Source of the DNA: Leptolyngbya sp.
GTDB lineage: Bacteria > Cyanobacteriota > Cyanobacteriia > Leptolyngbyales > Leptolyngbyaceae
Length of the DNA: 42,278 nucleotides
Reading direction: 5' to 3'
NCBI GenBank assembly: GCA_003249025.1
Contig: QBMH01000013.1
Span: forward strand, 1 to 42,278
The translations under genes were made by a program, and so were the position numbers. Positions 1-9,726 of this stretch are shown here, in pieces (position 1 is the first letter of the stretch; every line of letters begins with the position of its first letter). Under the pieces are notes generated by a model that saw only the letters and a program-made list of their open reading frames with translations, was not told the origin of the DNA and did not search any database.

Positions 1-2180
1 ACTCGCCTTGGGCCACAATCTGACGAGCCACCCTGAAAATGAGCGAACCGTAAGTGTTGATACTTCACAGCATCAAACGGTGTCACAGATGGGCTGGGTT
101 CAAAAAAACTGAGCTTCTCCTTTTTGGCAAACTCAATAAAGGCTTCTGCAATGCCGTCTTCCGTCAATCCTTCGTGGTTATACAGGTCATGATCCACCAC
201 CAAATGACCGTGTTCATCTTGCAAGAAATCGCCCTCGACCCCAACCACTCGTTGCACTGGAGAAGGCGGCATCAATTCGCTCAGTTCCTCCTCTTCGGGT
301 GAAGTGGTAGACGAGGTAATCTTGCGCCAGATTTTGTCTCCAGAGTTATCCTTGCCCGACTTCCGCATCGTGGCAAAAAAGATGTTGTAGTCATCCTGGC
401 GAGGGCAGAGTGCGCCTGCTTTGGGGTCGTCGTTCCACTTCTGCACCAACAGCACCGAAGTTTTTGTGCCTGTGTGCGGCTTAAAGGTGTTGCCGTGCAG
501 CCCTACTACTGACAAAATTCGACATCGTTCCGCAATGAAATCTCGAATGTTTTTATCGGAGGAGTTGTTGAAGCGTCCTTGCGGTAGGACTATCGCCATT
601 CGTCCTCCCGGTTTCAAAAAGTCTAGGTTGCGCTCAACAAACAAAATGTCGCGCCCCACTTTGGTTTGCCACTTGCCATCGGGCTTTTTTGCCAGGTCAT
701 AGCGGGCAATCATGCGCGGTTCTTTGATGTCTCCAGCAAAGGGCGGATTTGCCATCAATACATCAAACTGAAACTCTCGATAGTCTTTACTGCCTTTGGG
801 TCGCAGCTTTTTCAGCCGCTTAAACCCCTCATGGTAAATATCATCCCAATCGTCTTGTTCGGTGACTTCATCCCACAGTTCATAATCCAATGTGTTCAGG
901 TGCAACACATTGGTTTGCCCATCCCCTGCAATCAGGTTCAGCGTCCGCGCTACCCGCACCGCCTTTTCATCAAAGTCGATCGCAAACACCTTGTCTTCCA
1001 CATACTCTTTGCATCGGGGCGGCTTGTCTTCCAGCGAAAATAAATGACTCGCTTGCAAGCCCTCATCATCCAAAATTTGCCGCCACACATGAAAAATCGT
1101 ATGTACCGGAAACCCCGATGAACCCGCTGCTGTGTCGATCATGTACTCATCCTCTTGGGGATTGAGCATCTTCACACACAGATCAATCACATACCGGGGC
1201 GTGAAATACTGTCCTTTTTCACCCTTGCTACTCTGGTTGATCAAATATTCAAAGGCTTCATCAATCACATCCAGGTTGGAGTTAAACAGCTTCACATTTT
1301 CCAACGACGACACACACACCGACAAGTGAGAGGGCGTAAGGCTAATCTTGGCATCCTCACTAAATACCCCTTCCCACTTTTTCTTGGCTTTGTCGAACAG
1401 ATCCTGAATCTTGGTTTTCAGGGCTGCTTCCGTTTGCCCCGTGTTGCGAAACTCTAGAGAACGGGTCGATCGCCGGGTTCCCTGCCCGGAATACCACTCA
1501 TCATAAAGCTTGGTGAAAATCAGCTTAAACAGTTCCTCAAATACATCGACCCCGGCATTTGCCAGCACCTCATCTTCCATTTCTTCGATCAACGTTTTGA
1601 GGGATTTGTTCTCCTTCACCAACTTGTCATTGACAATCAAATCTTCCAACGTAAACTTGATCTGGAGAATATCCGCCAGGGTTTGATTCGCATTCGGCAG
1701 ATCGGGGATATCTTCAAAATAGTTGGGGTCTTTGCGCTGGTAGTAAGAGATTTGATCGCCATTTGTCCAGACTGCGATCGGGGCACCTGTGGCATTGCAG
1801 TACGATCGCAACTGATCTTTACCATCCTTCAGCTTCGGCTTCTTTAGCTCCACCAGCATATAAACGGTAGTGGGACGATCTTTATCCATCACCACAATGT
1901 CTGCTCGTTTCACCTCGCGCCCAAAGTTCACCCCATACTCGACCTGAATCCGACTGAGGGGATAGTGCAGGCGATCGGTCAAAATCTGTAGATATAGCTG
2001 CCGGATCGCTTCCTCTGGCGTGAGCCTAATTGCCTTCTGGCGGACTAGACAAACCGTATAGGGAACGTCGCCGCTTTTAGTTGGCTTCAGGGTGATCGTC
2101 TGCTCGAATTGCTCAATTTCAGCGATCGTAAACTGCGACAGCTTGTAATTTGAGTCTTTGAGAATGTCGGCTAATTTCAT
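1..2180 (-). CDS. Type I-like DNA adenine methyltransferase with HsdR-type N-terminal domain (partial, runs off left edge)
   Basis: The reading frame is open from the ATG at 2180 to the window edge, about 726 codons with no stop. Residues 1-130 resemble the HSDR_N domain, with a PD-(D/E)xK-like set (D94 in RADIVVMD, E111 and K113 in VELKKPK). An alpha-helical linker follows, then the N6-adenine methylase domain: QYFTPRYVIDL just before the SAM motif DTAAGSSGF (349-357), and the catalytic motif NPPF at 478-481. These features identify a SAM-dependent N6-adenine DNA methylase of the HsdM type, expected to modify adenines as part of a restriction-modification system. Any specificity or nuclease gene would lie beyond the left edge. 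It starts 24 bp after the stop of the large glycosyltransferase gene, with an AGGA 14 nt before the ATG, so it may be read from the same transcript. Whether the N-terminal domain cuts DNA is unknown. Confidence 0.88.
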   Translation of the reverse strand, partial: MKLADILKDSNYKLSQFTIAEIEQFEQTITLKPTKSGDVPYTVCLVRQKAIRLTPEEAIRQLYLQILTDRLHYPLSRIQVEYGVNFGREVKRADIVVMDKDRPTTVYMLVELKKPKLKDGKDQLRSYCNATGAPIAVWTNGDQISYYQRKDPNYFEDIPDLPNANQTLADILQIKFTLEDLIVNDKLVKENKSLKTLIEEMEDEVLANAGVDVFEELFKLIFTKLYDEWYSGQGTRRSTRSLEFRNTGQTEAALKTKIQDLFDKAKKKWEGVFSEDAKISLTPSHLSVCVSSLENVKLFNSNLDVIDEAFEYLINQSSKGEKGQYFTPRYVIDLCVKMLNPQEDEYMIDTAAGSSGFPVHTIFHVWRQILDDEGLQASHLFSLEDKPPRCKEYVEDKVFAIDFDEKAVRVARTLNLIAGDGQTNVLHLNTLDYELWDEVTEQDDWDDIYHEGFKRLKKLRPKGSKDYREFQFDVLMANPPFAGDIKEPRMIARYDLAKKPDGKWQTKVGRDILFVERNLDFLKPGGRMAIVLPQGRFNNSSDKNIRDFIAERCRILSVVGLHGNTFKPHTGTKTSVLLVQKWNDDPKAGALCPRQDDYNIFFATMRKSGKDNSGDKIWRKITSSTTSPEEEELSELMPPSPVQRVVGVEGDFLQDEHGHLVVDHDLYNHEGLTEDGIAEAFIEFAKKEKLSFFEPSPSVTPFDAVKYQHLRFAHFQGGSSDCGPRR

Positions 2181-2204
2181 GAATTAAGCATCTTTCCTAA
2201 GGAC

Positions 2205-5200
2205 TTACGGCGTAACAATGGTGCTGAGAAGATCCGCAAAGTCTTTGGTGACCGTTGACCAGGGGCGCGATCGCAACCAGTCGGCGCTGGCAAGGCTGCG
2301 CTGCTGCGCTTCAGCCCGATGAGTATAAAGATATTCCAGGTTTTCCACCAGTTCTTCCACATCCGATTCACCCCAGCCTTCCACACCGACCAACTCGGCG
2401 GATGCTTTGACTCGGCGTTGCGATTGCAGTGGGAAGCCCAGGTTTTGTTGAGTCAAATCCCGGTTGCCCGTGTTGTTGGATAGCACCGTTGGCACCCCGC
2501 AGGCAAGGCTAGCGATCGCGCTGTGGTTAATGCCAGCTTCACAGCGACTTGGAAAAACGGCAACATCGACTTGGTGCAATACTTGACCCAGCAAGGCATA
2601 AGCCACAGGTTCAAGCACCAGAAAAGACTCTTTGGGCAATCCGTTTTGACTTAGCCATTGAGAGGTTTCAAGCTGTCCATATGGGTTGAATTCTGGCGTT
2701 CCGATGACATGATGGGCATGATCCAGACCTTTCAGAGAATCGCTATCTGCCCACCAAGAGGTTAACAGTAGTGCATCAGGATGGCGAGTATGAAAGGCTT
2801 TAAATGCTGCAATCAAGATATCCTGACCGTGGGTATAGCTCAATCTGCCAGGGGAAAAGATGACAAAGCGATCGCTCAACCAATCGCCCTTCTTGCTGGG
2901 ATAAAACAAGGTTGGATCAATGCCTTGGAGCCACATTTGAGAGACTTCCAGTCCGTAGCTTCTGAGCAGATCCGCATTCCAGGTGGAAGCCGTGATGATT
3001 GCCCGACAGGATTTTGCGGCTGCCAATGCTGGGTTATCGAGGTGCGTATCTTCTAGAGTGACCAAGGCAATGGTTTGCTGTGGATCGGCAGGCGGACTAG
3101 CGGCAATGGGCGTAAAGCCATCGGCGATCGCCTGTAGCCGTATTCCATTTAATTCATCACTGTTTTCTGTTTTGAGCGATCGCAGCAGCGCCATTTCCAG
3201 CGGAGTCAAATTACTAGAGGCAGCTAACGGATGCTGAAGCGCAGGCGCAAACTGGGAATGGTGCCGCAAGTGCAATGCCAATTGCGTTCCTAAAATGCCC
3301 CAGTCGGTGAGTCCGTTGAGATGCCAGGAAAGAGAAATGGCGAGTGGCGAGTGGCAAGTGGCGATGGGATGTTCGGCGTGAAGCGTACGGTGTGCGGTAG
3401 GCGGTGTTTGCACTGCATCATTTGCCGATTGGGATGGGTCATTTGCACTGCGTAAGGGATCACTCAAAGTGCGTTCTAACTCGCGCCGAATGTGCTGCAT
3501 CACGCTGTGCCAATCGCCGGGTTGGGGTTGCCGGAATAGGCGGAGGGTGGGATACCAGGGGCTATCGGTGCGATCGCACATCCAGCGCCAGTCGGGAGCA
3601 AAGGCTAAAAGTACCCACACGGGTTTTCCGAGCGCTCCGGCGAGGTGAGCGACGGCAGTATCGACGGTGATGATCAGGTCTAGCTGGGCGATCGCGCAGG
3701 CTGTATCCGCAAAGTCCTGTAGCTCCAACCCAACATCATGAACTGGCAATTCAGCAGTTAACTCGGCGGCGGCATCTCCTTTTTGCAGGCTGTAAAAGGC
3801 GACGTTTTCCAGGTCAAATAAGGGCTGAAACTGCTCCAAGCGGCAGGAGCGGAAGCGGTTGTTGCGGTGATTGGGGTTGCCTGCCCAGACAAGACCCACT
3901 TTGAATTGACGATTTTCGATTTTCGATTTTCGAGTGGATGAGGAGACCAAATGGTCTTTCTCTATTCGACACTCGACACTCGGCATTCTTAACTCGACAC
4001 TCGGCACGGGCAGGTAAGGAATATCGGCGGGAATAGTATCGAGGGTGGTGCCGAGGATACGGGGTAGGTTGAGCAGGGGCGCGTGGACATCAAAGGGCGG
4101 CAGTAGGGCATCTTGGGAAATCAGTTGATCGATGCCGGGGGTGTTGGTCAGCAGGCGCAGCAGGGGTTCCTGGCATTCCACAATGACTCGTCCGCCATAG
4201 GCTTTGACGAGGGGCGTATAGCGGATGAATTGCAGGGTGTCGCCCATGCCCTGTTCGGCGTGGAGCAAAATGGTTTTGCCATGCAAGTCGCCGCCATCCC
4301 ACTCTGGCTGCGTAAACGGGCGGACTGCCCAGCCTTCTTGCTGCCAACGCCATTGATATTCCACAAATCCGGTGGTGAATTCGCCTGTCAGTAACAGGGC
4401 GTGTCCCAGATTTTTGTGAGCATTGACGAAATCGGGCTGGAGCGCGATCGCCCGACGATAAGCCGCGATTGCTTCGGGGATGCGATTCGATCGCCGCAGG
4501 GCAAACCCCAAGTTATAGAAGGCATCCGGTGAATCCGGTCTGACTGCCACGACTTGTTCGGCATGTTGCACTGCCGCTTCTGGACGGTTCAGATCCAACA
4601 GCGCCACGCTCAGATTTTGATGTACATTCGGATTGGCAAGATTCAGCGCCAGCGATCGCTCATAGCAGGCGATCGCGTCCTCAAACTGCTGCTGTTCTTG
4701 CAGTGCGCCGCCCAAGTTGCCCCAGCCTTCCGCAAAATCTGGCTGGAGATTGGTTAAATGACGCAACTGGGCGATCGCCTCTTCATACCGCTTCGTCTGG
4801 CACAAAATCACGCCCAACACATGCAGCGCATCCGCTTGATCCGGCTGTTGCTGCAAAATTTGACGATAAATTTGCTCCGCCTCGGCTAAGTTGCCGTTGT
4901 GATAGTGCTGTAAAGCGGTGGAAAGGAGTTCGGGCGTTTGGAGTTCGAGGTTCGGGGTTCGGGGTTCGGGGTTCACACTCCGTACTTCGTACTCCGCACT
5001 CTGCACTTGGTTCACACTCCGCACTCCATCCTCCGCACTCCGCACTTGATTCGCACTCCGTACTTCTTCCAAGGCTATTCTGACCTGCTGCAACACGCTG
5101 TCCCAATCTCCGGCGGTGGGCTGGCGGAAAATTTGCACGGTGGGATACCAGGGGCTATCGTCGCGGTGCAGCATCCAGCGCCAGTCGGGGGCAAAGGGCA

Positions 5201-8200
5201 ACAGCAGCCAGGTGGTTTTACCTAAGGCTCCGGCAAGATGAGTGACGGCAGTATCGACGCTGATGATCAGATCTAACTGCTGAATCAGGCTGGCAGTATC
5301 TACAAAATCGGTCAGCAAGTCGCGCAGATCATGCACTTGAGGATGCGATCGCAGCAAAGTTTCATCATTATCAACCAGATCTTTTTGCAAGCTATAAAGT
5401 TCTATTCCAGGTAAATCTGCCAGCGATAGCAAAGATGCGAGCGGCACAGCACGATTGCGATTGTAGGGATTTCCAGTATTACCAGACCAAACCAAACCGA
5501 TCTTGAATTGCGGATGACGAATTCCGAGTTGCGAACGAGTGACTTCTTCTTTCTGTGGGAATTCACCATTCGGCAATCGACATTCGGAACTGGCTGGATT
5601 GAGGTATGGAATGTCGGCGGGGACGGCTTCCAGGGTGATTCCCAGGATGTTGGGTAGGCTGAGCAGGGGAGCTTGAATGTGATAGGGCGGTGGGGCGCTG
5701 CCGTAGGGAACCAGAGTTTCTACGCCGGGGAGAGTTTTTAGCAGGTTGACCAGAGGGGGATGGCATTCCAAGATCACACGCCCGCCAAGCTGCACAACCA
5801 AGGGCACATAGCGGACAAATTGAATCAGGTCGCCCATCCCCTGTTCTGCATGGAGAAAGATTATTTGCCCATTGAGCGGGGAGCCATCCCACCGAGGACC
5901 GGGAAAGTCGCGCAGAGATTTGAAGCTGGGCAGGTTGACGTGTTTGCGCCATTCATATTCCGCAAAGCCACGCTCTAGATCGCCGCCCACTAATAAAGTT
6001 AAAGCTTTGTTCCAGTGCGCCTCCGAAAAATTGGGTTCGATCGCGGTTGCCTGGTCGTAATACTGAATCGCGGTTTGCAGGTCGCCTTCATCCCGAAAGA
6101 TATTGCCCCAGTTATTGTAGGCTTTGGCGTAATCGGGTTTGAAGCCGATCGCCTGTTGATAGTAAACGGCAGCTTCGGCAAAATTGCCCATCTCTTTCAG
6201 GGCATTACCTAAATGGTTCAGCGCTTGGGGGAAGTTGGGACGCAATGCCACAGCTTGCCGATAGGCAACAGCGGCTTGCTCGAAGTTGCTCATGGCGTAG
6301 TAGGCAAGCCCCAAATTGTTGTGAGCATCGGCGTAGGTAGGGTTTGCCGCGATCGCCTGCTGGTAATGCTGCACCGCTTCTTCCAAGCGCCCCTTTTCCC
6401 GTAGGGCATTGGCGTAATTATTGTGGGCATCGGCATAGTCGGGCTTCAGCGCTAATACTTTCTGATAATGGGCGATCGCGTCATCAAACTTGCCCTGTTC
6501 ATGCAACGCAACTGCCAGATTGTTGTAGGAGTCGCAATGGGTGGGATCAGCCGCGATCGCCCGTTGATAGTGGGCGATCGCCTCATCCAAGTTGCGCTCC
6601 TGATGCGCCATCAGTGCCAGCAGATGCCAGCCATCTGCCAGATCTGGCTGTTGCTCCAGCACCGCTCGACAAGTCTGCTTTGCCGCTTCAATGTCTCCCG
6701 CTTGATGATAACGAACTGCGACCTTGAGCGATTCGGGCAACGTGGATTTGGGCTGAGATATCGGGTGTCGGGTGTCAGGTGTTGGGGGGAAGTTTTGTAA
6801 GTCCTGCGGACTGGCTTTGCCCACGCGTAGCGTTCCCGCAGGGAATATTTTGTTCGCGTCAGCGGCGCTTTGCGCTTTTGAGTGTTGAGTGGAAGAAAGA
6901 GAATGAATGGGAGCAGACTTTACATCAATCCCTTTGCCCTTCTGTTTCTTGCTCTTTTTCTTCCCTCTTTCCTCTTTCCTCTTCCCTCTTTCCTCTTCCC
7001 TTTTTCCTAAAACCTGAAACCTGAAACCTGAAACCTGATCTCTGTCCCTTAATGCCGCTTTCACTTCCACTAAAACGGTTTCCCAGTCGCCATAGCTAGG
7101 CTGACGAAGTAGACGCATGGTGGGATACCAGGGGCTATCAGTGCGATCGCACATCCAGCGCCAGTCGGGAGCAAAGGGCAACAGCAGCCAGGTTGGTTTG
7201 CCTAAGGCTCCGGCAAGATGAGCGACGGCAGTATCGACGGCAATGATCAGATCCAACTGCTGAATCAGGGCGGCAGTGTCGGTGAAGTTATCCAGCCGCG
7301 ATCGCAAATCTTGAATTTCTGGATGGGCTTGCAGTAGTGCCACATCTTCGGGCTTGGGTTCTTTTTGCAGGCTATAGAGGGTTACGCCAGGAATTTCGGC
7401 GAGGGGAAGCAGTAATTCTAGGGGGCAGGTGCGCGATCTATTGTAGGGATTTTGGGGGTTGCCATCCCAGACGAAACCAATCTTAAATTGCGACTGATGA
7501 ATTGCTAACTCGCCTCTTGCCCCGTTCGGCTGAGCGCTCACGTCGAAGCCTTGCCCCTCGCCATTCACTACGGATAGATAGGGAATGTCAGTCGGGATGG
7601 TTTCGAGGGTGGTGCCGAGGATATAGGGCAGACTCATCAAGGGCGCGTGGACATCGAAGCTAGGCAATGGGGTGCCGTAGGGAATGATTTGTTCGATGTG
7701 GGGAATGGCTTGCAGCAGATTAACCAAGGGCGGGTGGCATTCCAGGATGATATGTCCGCCTTGCTGAGCAACCAAGGAGACATAGCGAATAAATTGAATG
7801 GTGTCGCCCATACCCTGTTCGGCATAGAGCAAGACGGTTTTGCCATCCAATGGGGTGCCATCCCAGCGGGGTTGGGTAAAGTTGCGGGAAGGGTTTTGCT
7901 CAATAAACTTGCTCCACTGAAACCGCTGCTCGTATCCAGCAAAGCCAGTTTTCAGGTCGCCAATCAGCAGGTAATTGAGGGCTTTATTCCAGTGTGCTTC
8001 AATAAAATCGGGCTTGAGTTCGATCGCGCGATCATAGGCAATAAAAGCAGCATCGAGATCACCAGAGTTGCGCCGAGCAATACCCAGATTATTGTAGGCT
8101 CCGGCAAAGTCGGCTTGGGTGGCGATCGCCTGGGCAAAATGCTCAAAGGCTTCGTCAAATTCGCCAATATATTGCAGCATGTTGCCCAGATTGCTCCGCA

Positions 8201-9437
8201 CTTCGGCAAGCTCAGGCTTCAGTTCAACGGCTTTGCGGTAGCAGGCGATCGCGTCTTCTAAGCGATCTAGTTCTTGGTAGGCATTGCCCAAATTATTATG
8301 GATTTCTGCAAAACCGGGCTGAAGCGAGAGCGCCTGTTCCAGGTAAGAAATTCCTTCTACGTTTTTTTTCTGATCTCGCAGTACGGCTCCCAAATTGCTC
8401 AAAGCTTCCACAAAATTGGGGCGCAGTTCTAAAGCACGGCGATATTCAGCCACGGCTTCATCTCGCTGACCCAAGCGTTGGAGGGCATTACCCAAGTTAT
8501 TGCAGGCTTCCGCATAGGTGGGGCGGAGTTCCAGCGCTTGACGATAGGAGGCGATCGCTTCTTCGGTGCGATCGCTTTCCAGCAAAAGATTGCCCAAGTT
8601 GTTGCACACACCAGGATAGTCAGGACGGATGACCAGCGCCTGTTTAAATGCCGCGATCGCCTCCTCCACCTTCCCCTGTTCTTGCAGCACCATCGCCAGA
8701 TTATTATAGGTTTCGGCAGAGTCAGGTTTTAGGGTTAGCACATGGGTAAACTGGGCGATCGCTTCGTCTAACTTGCCTTGCTGATGTAGAGTCGATCCCA
8801 AGCTGGTATGAGCATCCACGTAAGTAGGCTTGAGGGCGATCGCCTGCCGAAAATAGTCAATTGCTTGGTCAAGTTTGCCCTGAAGCCGCCAAATAATACC
8901 GAGATTGTGATGGGCTTCCACATAATTAGGCTTCAGGCGTAGCGCGGTCTGATAGCACGAAATCGCCTCGTCTAACTTGCCTTGCTCCTTATAGCTAATA
9001 CCAAGATTGTTGTGGGCTTCGGCATAGTTGGGGTTCAGGGCGATCGCATCGCGGTAACAGGCGATCGCGTCCTCCGCACTGCCGCTTTCCTTTAAGGCAT
9101 TCCCTAAGTTGCTCATCACCTCTGGCTGGTTGGGTTTCAGCGCCAGCGCCTTGCGGTATTGCTCCACCGCTGCTGAATAGTTCCCTTGCGCCTTCAGCAC
9201 GATCGCCACGCTGTTATGCGACTCAGCGGCGGGTCTTAAGGTCAATACCTGCTCAAAATAGGTCAGTGCTTCATCATAACGACCCCGTTCATGCAGCAAT
9301 GCCCCCAGCAAATTAAGCGCATCAATCGATTCGGGCTGCTGTTGTAAGAGCGATCGATAGACCTGCTCAGCTTCAGCCATGCGTCCGGCTCTTTGATGAT
9401 CGAGGGCAGTGGTAATTGAAATCGGCGCTTGGTTCAT
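2205..9437 (-). CDS. Giant TPR / glycosyltransferase polyprotein (2410 aa, three TPR-GT modules plus a terminal GT4-like domain)
   Basis: Module 1 has about 15 TPR units (residues 1-515) and a heptosyltransferase-like GT domain (about 520-780, with AEQGMGDTIQF and DLIIAVDTAVAHLAGALGKP). Module 2 has about 8 TPRs (905-1145) and a second GT domain (about 1180-1440). Module 3 has about 6 TPRs (1505-1680) and a third GT domain (about 1710-1970). The C-terminus (about 2040-2410) is a different, GT4-like glycosyltransferase (FSPGRLSYTHGQDIL; FPSRCEAG; ACGVPTVLSN). The three GT domains share the AEQGMGD motif and the end motif PDWRWM, so they arose by duplication. Linkers near 800-900, 1456-1504 and 1988-2034 are low-complexity and encoded by short tandem DNA repeats. 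The likely role is glycosylation of proteins or surface polysaccharide, with TPRs binding partners; the substrate cannot be told. The ATG at 9437 is the first possible start. No signal peptide is seen. Confidence 0.9.
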   Translation of the reverse strand: MNQAPISITTALDHQRAGRMAEAEQVYRSLLQQQPESIDALNLLGALLHERGRYDEALTYFEQVLTLRPAAESHNSVAIVLKAQGNYSAAVEQYRKALALKPNQPEVMSNLGNALKESGSAEDAIACYRDAIALNPNYAEAHNNLGISYKEQGKLDEAISCYQTALRLKPNYVEAHHNLGIIWRLQGKLDQAIDYFRQAIALKPTYVDAHTSLGSTLHQQGKLDEAIAQFTHVLTLKPDSAETYNNLAMVLQEQGKVEEAIAAFKQALVIRPDYPGVCNNLGNLLLESDRTEEAIASYRQALELRPTYAEACNNLGNALQRLGQRDEAVAEYRRALELRPNFVEALSNLGAVLRDQKKNVEGISYLEQALSLQPGFAEIHNNLGNAYQELDRLEDAIACYRKAVELKPELAEVRSNLGNMLQYIGEFDEAFEHFAQAIATQADFAGAYNNLGIARRNSGDLDAAFIAYDRAIELKPDFIEAHWNKALNYLLIGDLKTGFAGYEQRFQWSKFIEQNPSRNFTQPRWDGTPLDGKTVLLYAEQGMGDTIQFIRYVSLVAQQGGHIILECHPPLVNLLQAIPHIEQIIPYGTPLPSFDVHAPLMSLPYILGTTLETIPTDIPYLSVVNGEGQGFDVSAQPNGARGELAIHQSQFKIGFVWDGNPQNPYNRSRTCPLELLLPLAEIPGVTLYSLQKEPKPEDVALLQAHPEIQDLRSRLDNFTDTAALIQQLDLIIAVDTAVAHLAGALGKPTWLLLPFAPDWRWMCDRTDSPWYPTMRLLRQPSYGDWETVLVEVKAALRDRDQVSGFRFQVLGKREEERGKRKEERGKKKSKKQKGKGIDVKSAPIHSLSSTQHSKAQSAADANKIFPAGTLRVGKASPQDLQNFPPTPDTRHPISQPKSTLPESLKVAVRYHQAGDIEAAKQTCRAVLEQQPDLADGWHLLALMAHQERNLDEAIAHYQRAIAADPTHCDSYNNLAVALHEQGKFDDAIAHYQKVLALKPDYADAHNNYANALREKGRLEEAVQHYQQAIAANPTYADAHNNLGLAYYAMSNFEQAAVAYRQAVALRPNFPQALNHLGNALKEMGNFAEAAVYYQQAIGFKPDYAKAYNNWGNIFRDEGDLQTAIQYYDQATAIEPNFSEAHWNKALTLLVGGDLERGFAEYEWRKHVNLPSFKSLRDFPGPRWDGSPLNGQIIFLHAEQGMGDLIQFVRYVPLVVQLGGRVILECHPPLVNLLKTLPGVETLVPYGSAPPPYHIQAPLLSLPNILGITLEAVPADIPYLNPASSECRLPNGEFPQKEEVTRSQLGIRHPQFKIGLVWSGNTGNPYNRNRAVPLASLLSLADLPGIELYSLQKDLVDNDETLLRSHPQVHDLRDLLTDFVDTASLIQQLDLIISVDTAVTHLAGALGKTTWLLLPFAPDWRWMLHRDDSPWYPTVQIFRQPTAGDWDSVLQQVRIALEEVRSANQVRSAEDGVRSVNQVQSAEYEVRSVNPEPRTPNLELQTPELLSTALQHYHNGNLAEAEQIYRQILQQQPDQADALHVLGVILCQTKRYEEAIAQLRHLTNLQPDFAEGWGNLGGALQEQQQFEDAIACYERSLALNLANPNVHQNLSVALLDLNRPEAAVQHAEQVVAVRPDSPDAFYNLGFALRRSNRIPEAIAAYRRAIALQPDFVNAHKNLGHALLLTGEFTTGFVEYQWRWQQEGWAVRPFTQPEWDGGDLHGKTILLHAEQGMGDTLQFIRYTPLVKAYGGRVIVECQEPLLRLLTNTPGIDQLISQDALLPPFDVHAPLLNLPRILGTTLDTIPADIPYLPVPSVELRMPSVECRIEKDHLVSSSTRKSKIENRQFKVGLVWAGNPNHRNNRFRSCRLEQFQPLFDLENVAFYSLQKGDAAAELTAELPVHDVGLELQDFADTACAIAQLDLIITVDTAVAHLAGALGKPVWVLLAFAPDWRWMCDRTDSPWYPTLRLFRQPQPGDWHSVMQHIRRELERTLSDPLRSANDPSQSANDAVQTPPTAHRTLHAEHPIATCHSPLAISLSWHLNGLTDWGILGTQLALHLRHHSQFAPALQHPLAASSNLTPLEMALLRSLKTENSDELNGIRLQAIADGFTPIAASPPADPQQTIALVTLEDTHLDNPALAAAKSCRAIITASTWNADLLRSYGLEVSQMWLQGIDPTLFYPSKKGDWLSDRFVIFSPGRLSYTHGQDILIAAFKAFHTRHPDALLLTSWWADSDSLKGLDHAHHVIGTPEFNPYGQLETSQWLSQNGLPKESFLVLEPVAYALLGQVLHQVDVAVFPSRCEAGINHSAIASLACGVPTVLSNNTGNRDLTQQNLGFPLQSQRRVKASAELVGVEGWGESDVEELVENLEYLYTHRAEAQQRSLASADWLRSRPWSTVTKDFADLLSTIVTP
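3339..3368. repeat. Heptamer-type repeat inside linker 3 of the TPR/GT gene
   Basis: Near-heptamer units (gcgagtg, gcgagtg, gcaagtg) run in tandem within the coding sequence and encode part of the linker between the third GT domain and the terminal GT4-like domain. Confidence 0.6.
3905..4012. repeat. Short tandem repeats inserted in GT domain 3
   Basis: Two repeat families are adjacent: gattttc-type units (3910-3931) and cgacact-type heptamers (3967-4006). They encode a loop between DIPYLPV and QFKVGLVW. The same loop in GT domains 1 and 2 also carries extra, unrelated residues. Confidence 0.65.
4921..5070. repeat. Heptamer repeat tract encoding linker 2 of the TPR/GT gene
   Basis: Units of the ggttcgg family (about 4945-4975) are followed by cactccg-type units (about 4975-5070). 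On the minus strand they encode a serine/valine/arginine-rich stretch of near-heptads such as VRSANQ, VRSAEDG and VRSVNQ, joining GT domain 2 to TPR block 3. Confidence 0.75.
6755..7040. repeat. Composite repeat tract encoding linker 1 of the TPR/GT gene
   Basis: This tract contains gggtgtc-type heptamers (6757-6785), a palindromic element around acgcgtagcgttcccgcag (about 6818-6855), pyrimidine-rich tttcctc/ttccctc heptamers (6945-7010) and aacctga heptamers (7010-7040). The pyrimidine tract encodes exact heptads of charge (KREEERG, KRKEERG). The 15-mer CCTGACACCCGACAC, read on the minus strand here, also occurs in the spacer before lipA (38452-38483). Confidence 0.8.
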
Positions 9438-9726
9438 CGATGGCTCCCTGCCCTTGCTATCTGGGTGATTATTTTACCCACCCTGTCGCTATAACGGGCG
9501 ATCGTTGTGGAGTTTTCTGTTAAGAAATAAGGAGTTGTCACATAACTTTAGCAATCAAGTACTATTAACTCCAACTTATTAAAGTACGGTATTTTTATCG
9601 ATTCATCGTATATTTCTACAGATTTTTATAAGAGAATCATTGCCTATAATTTTTGCTTGCGGTTCACTGCATTGACACCCTGGCAAATTACGGATAACCT
9701 ACCGGAATACAGTTCTTTTTACAACC
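9438..9726. other. Divergent spacer between the TPR/GT gene and the Crp-family gene
   Basis: This AT-rich spacer of 289 bp must hold promoters for the two divergent genes. I see no clear operator, hairpin or RNA gene in it. The stretch 9525-9660 is the most AT-rich part. Confidence 0.4.

Noticed and set aside
51-64. NtcA-type site GTA-N8-TAC
   Set aside because: It lies inside the methyltransferase coding region and such a short pattern is expected by chance.
4921-5070. A regular repeat array that could look like a CRISPR
   Set aside because: Units are 7 bp with no unique spacers and lie inside a coding frame.
7647-8261. A 204-codon frame on the plus strand opposite the TPR/GT gene
   Set aside because: It lies fully antisense to well-conserved GT and TPR sequence and resembles no protein.
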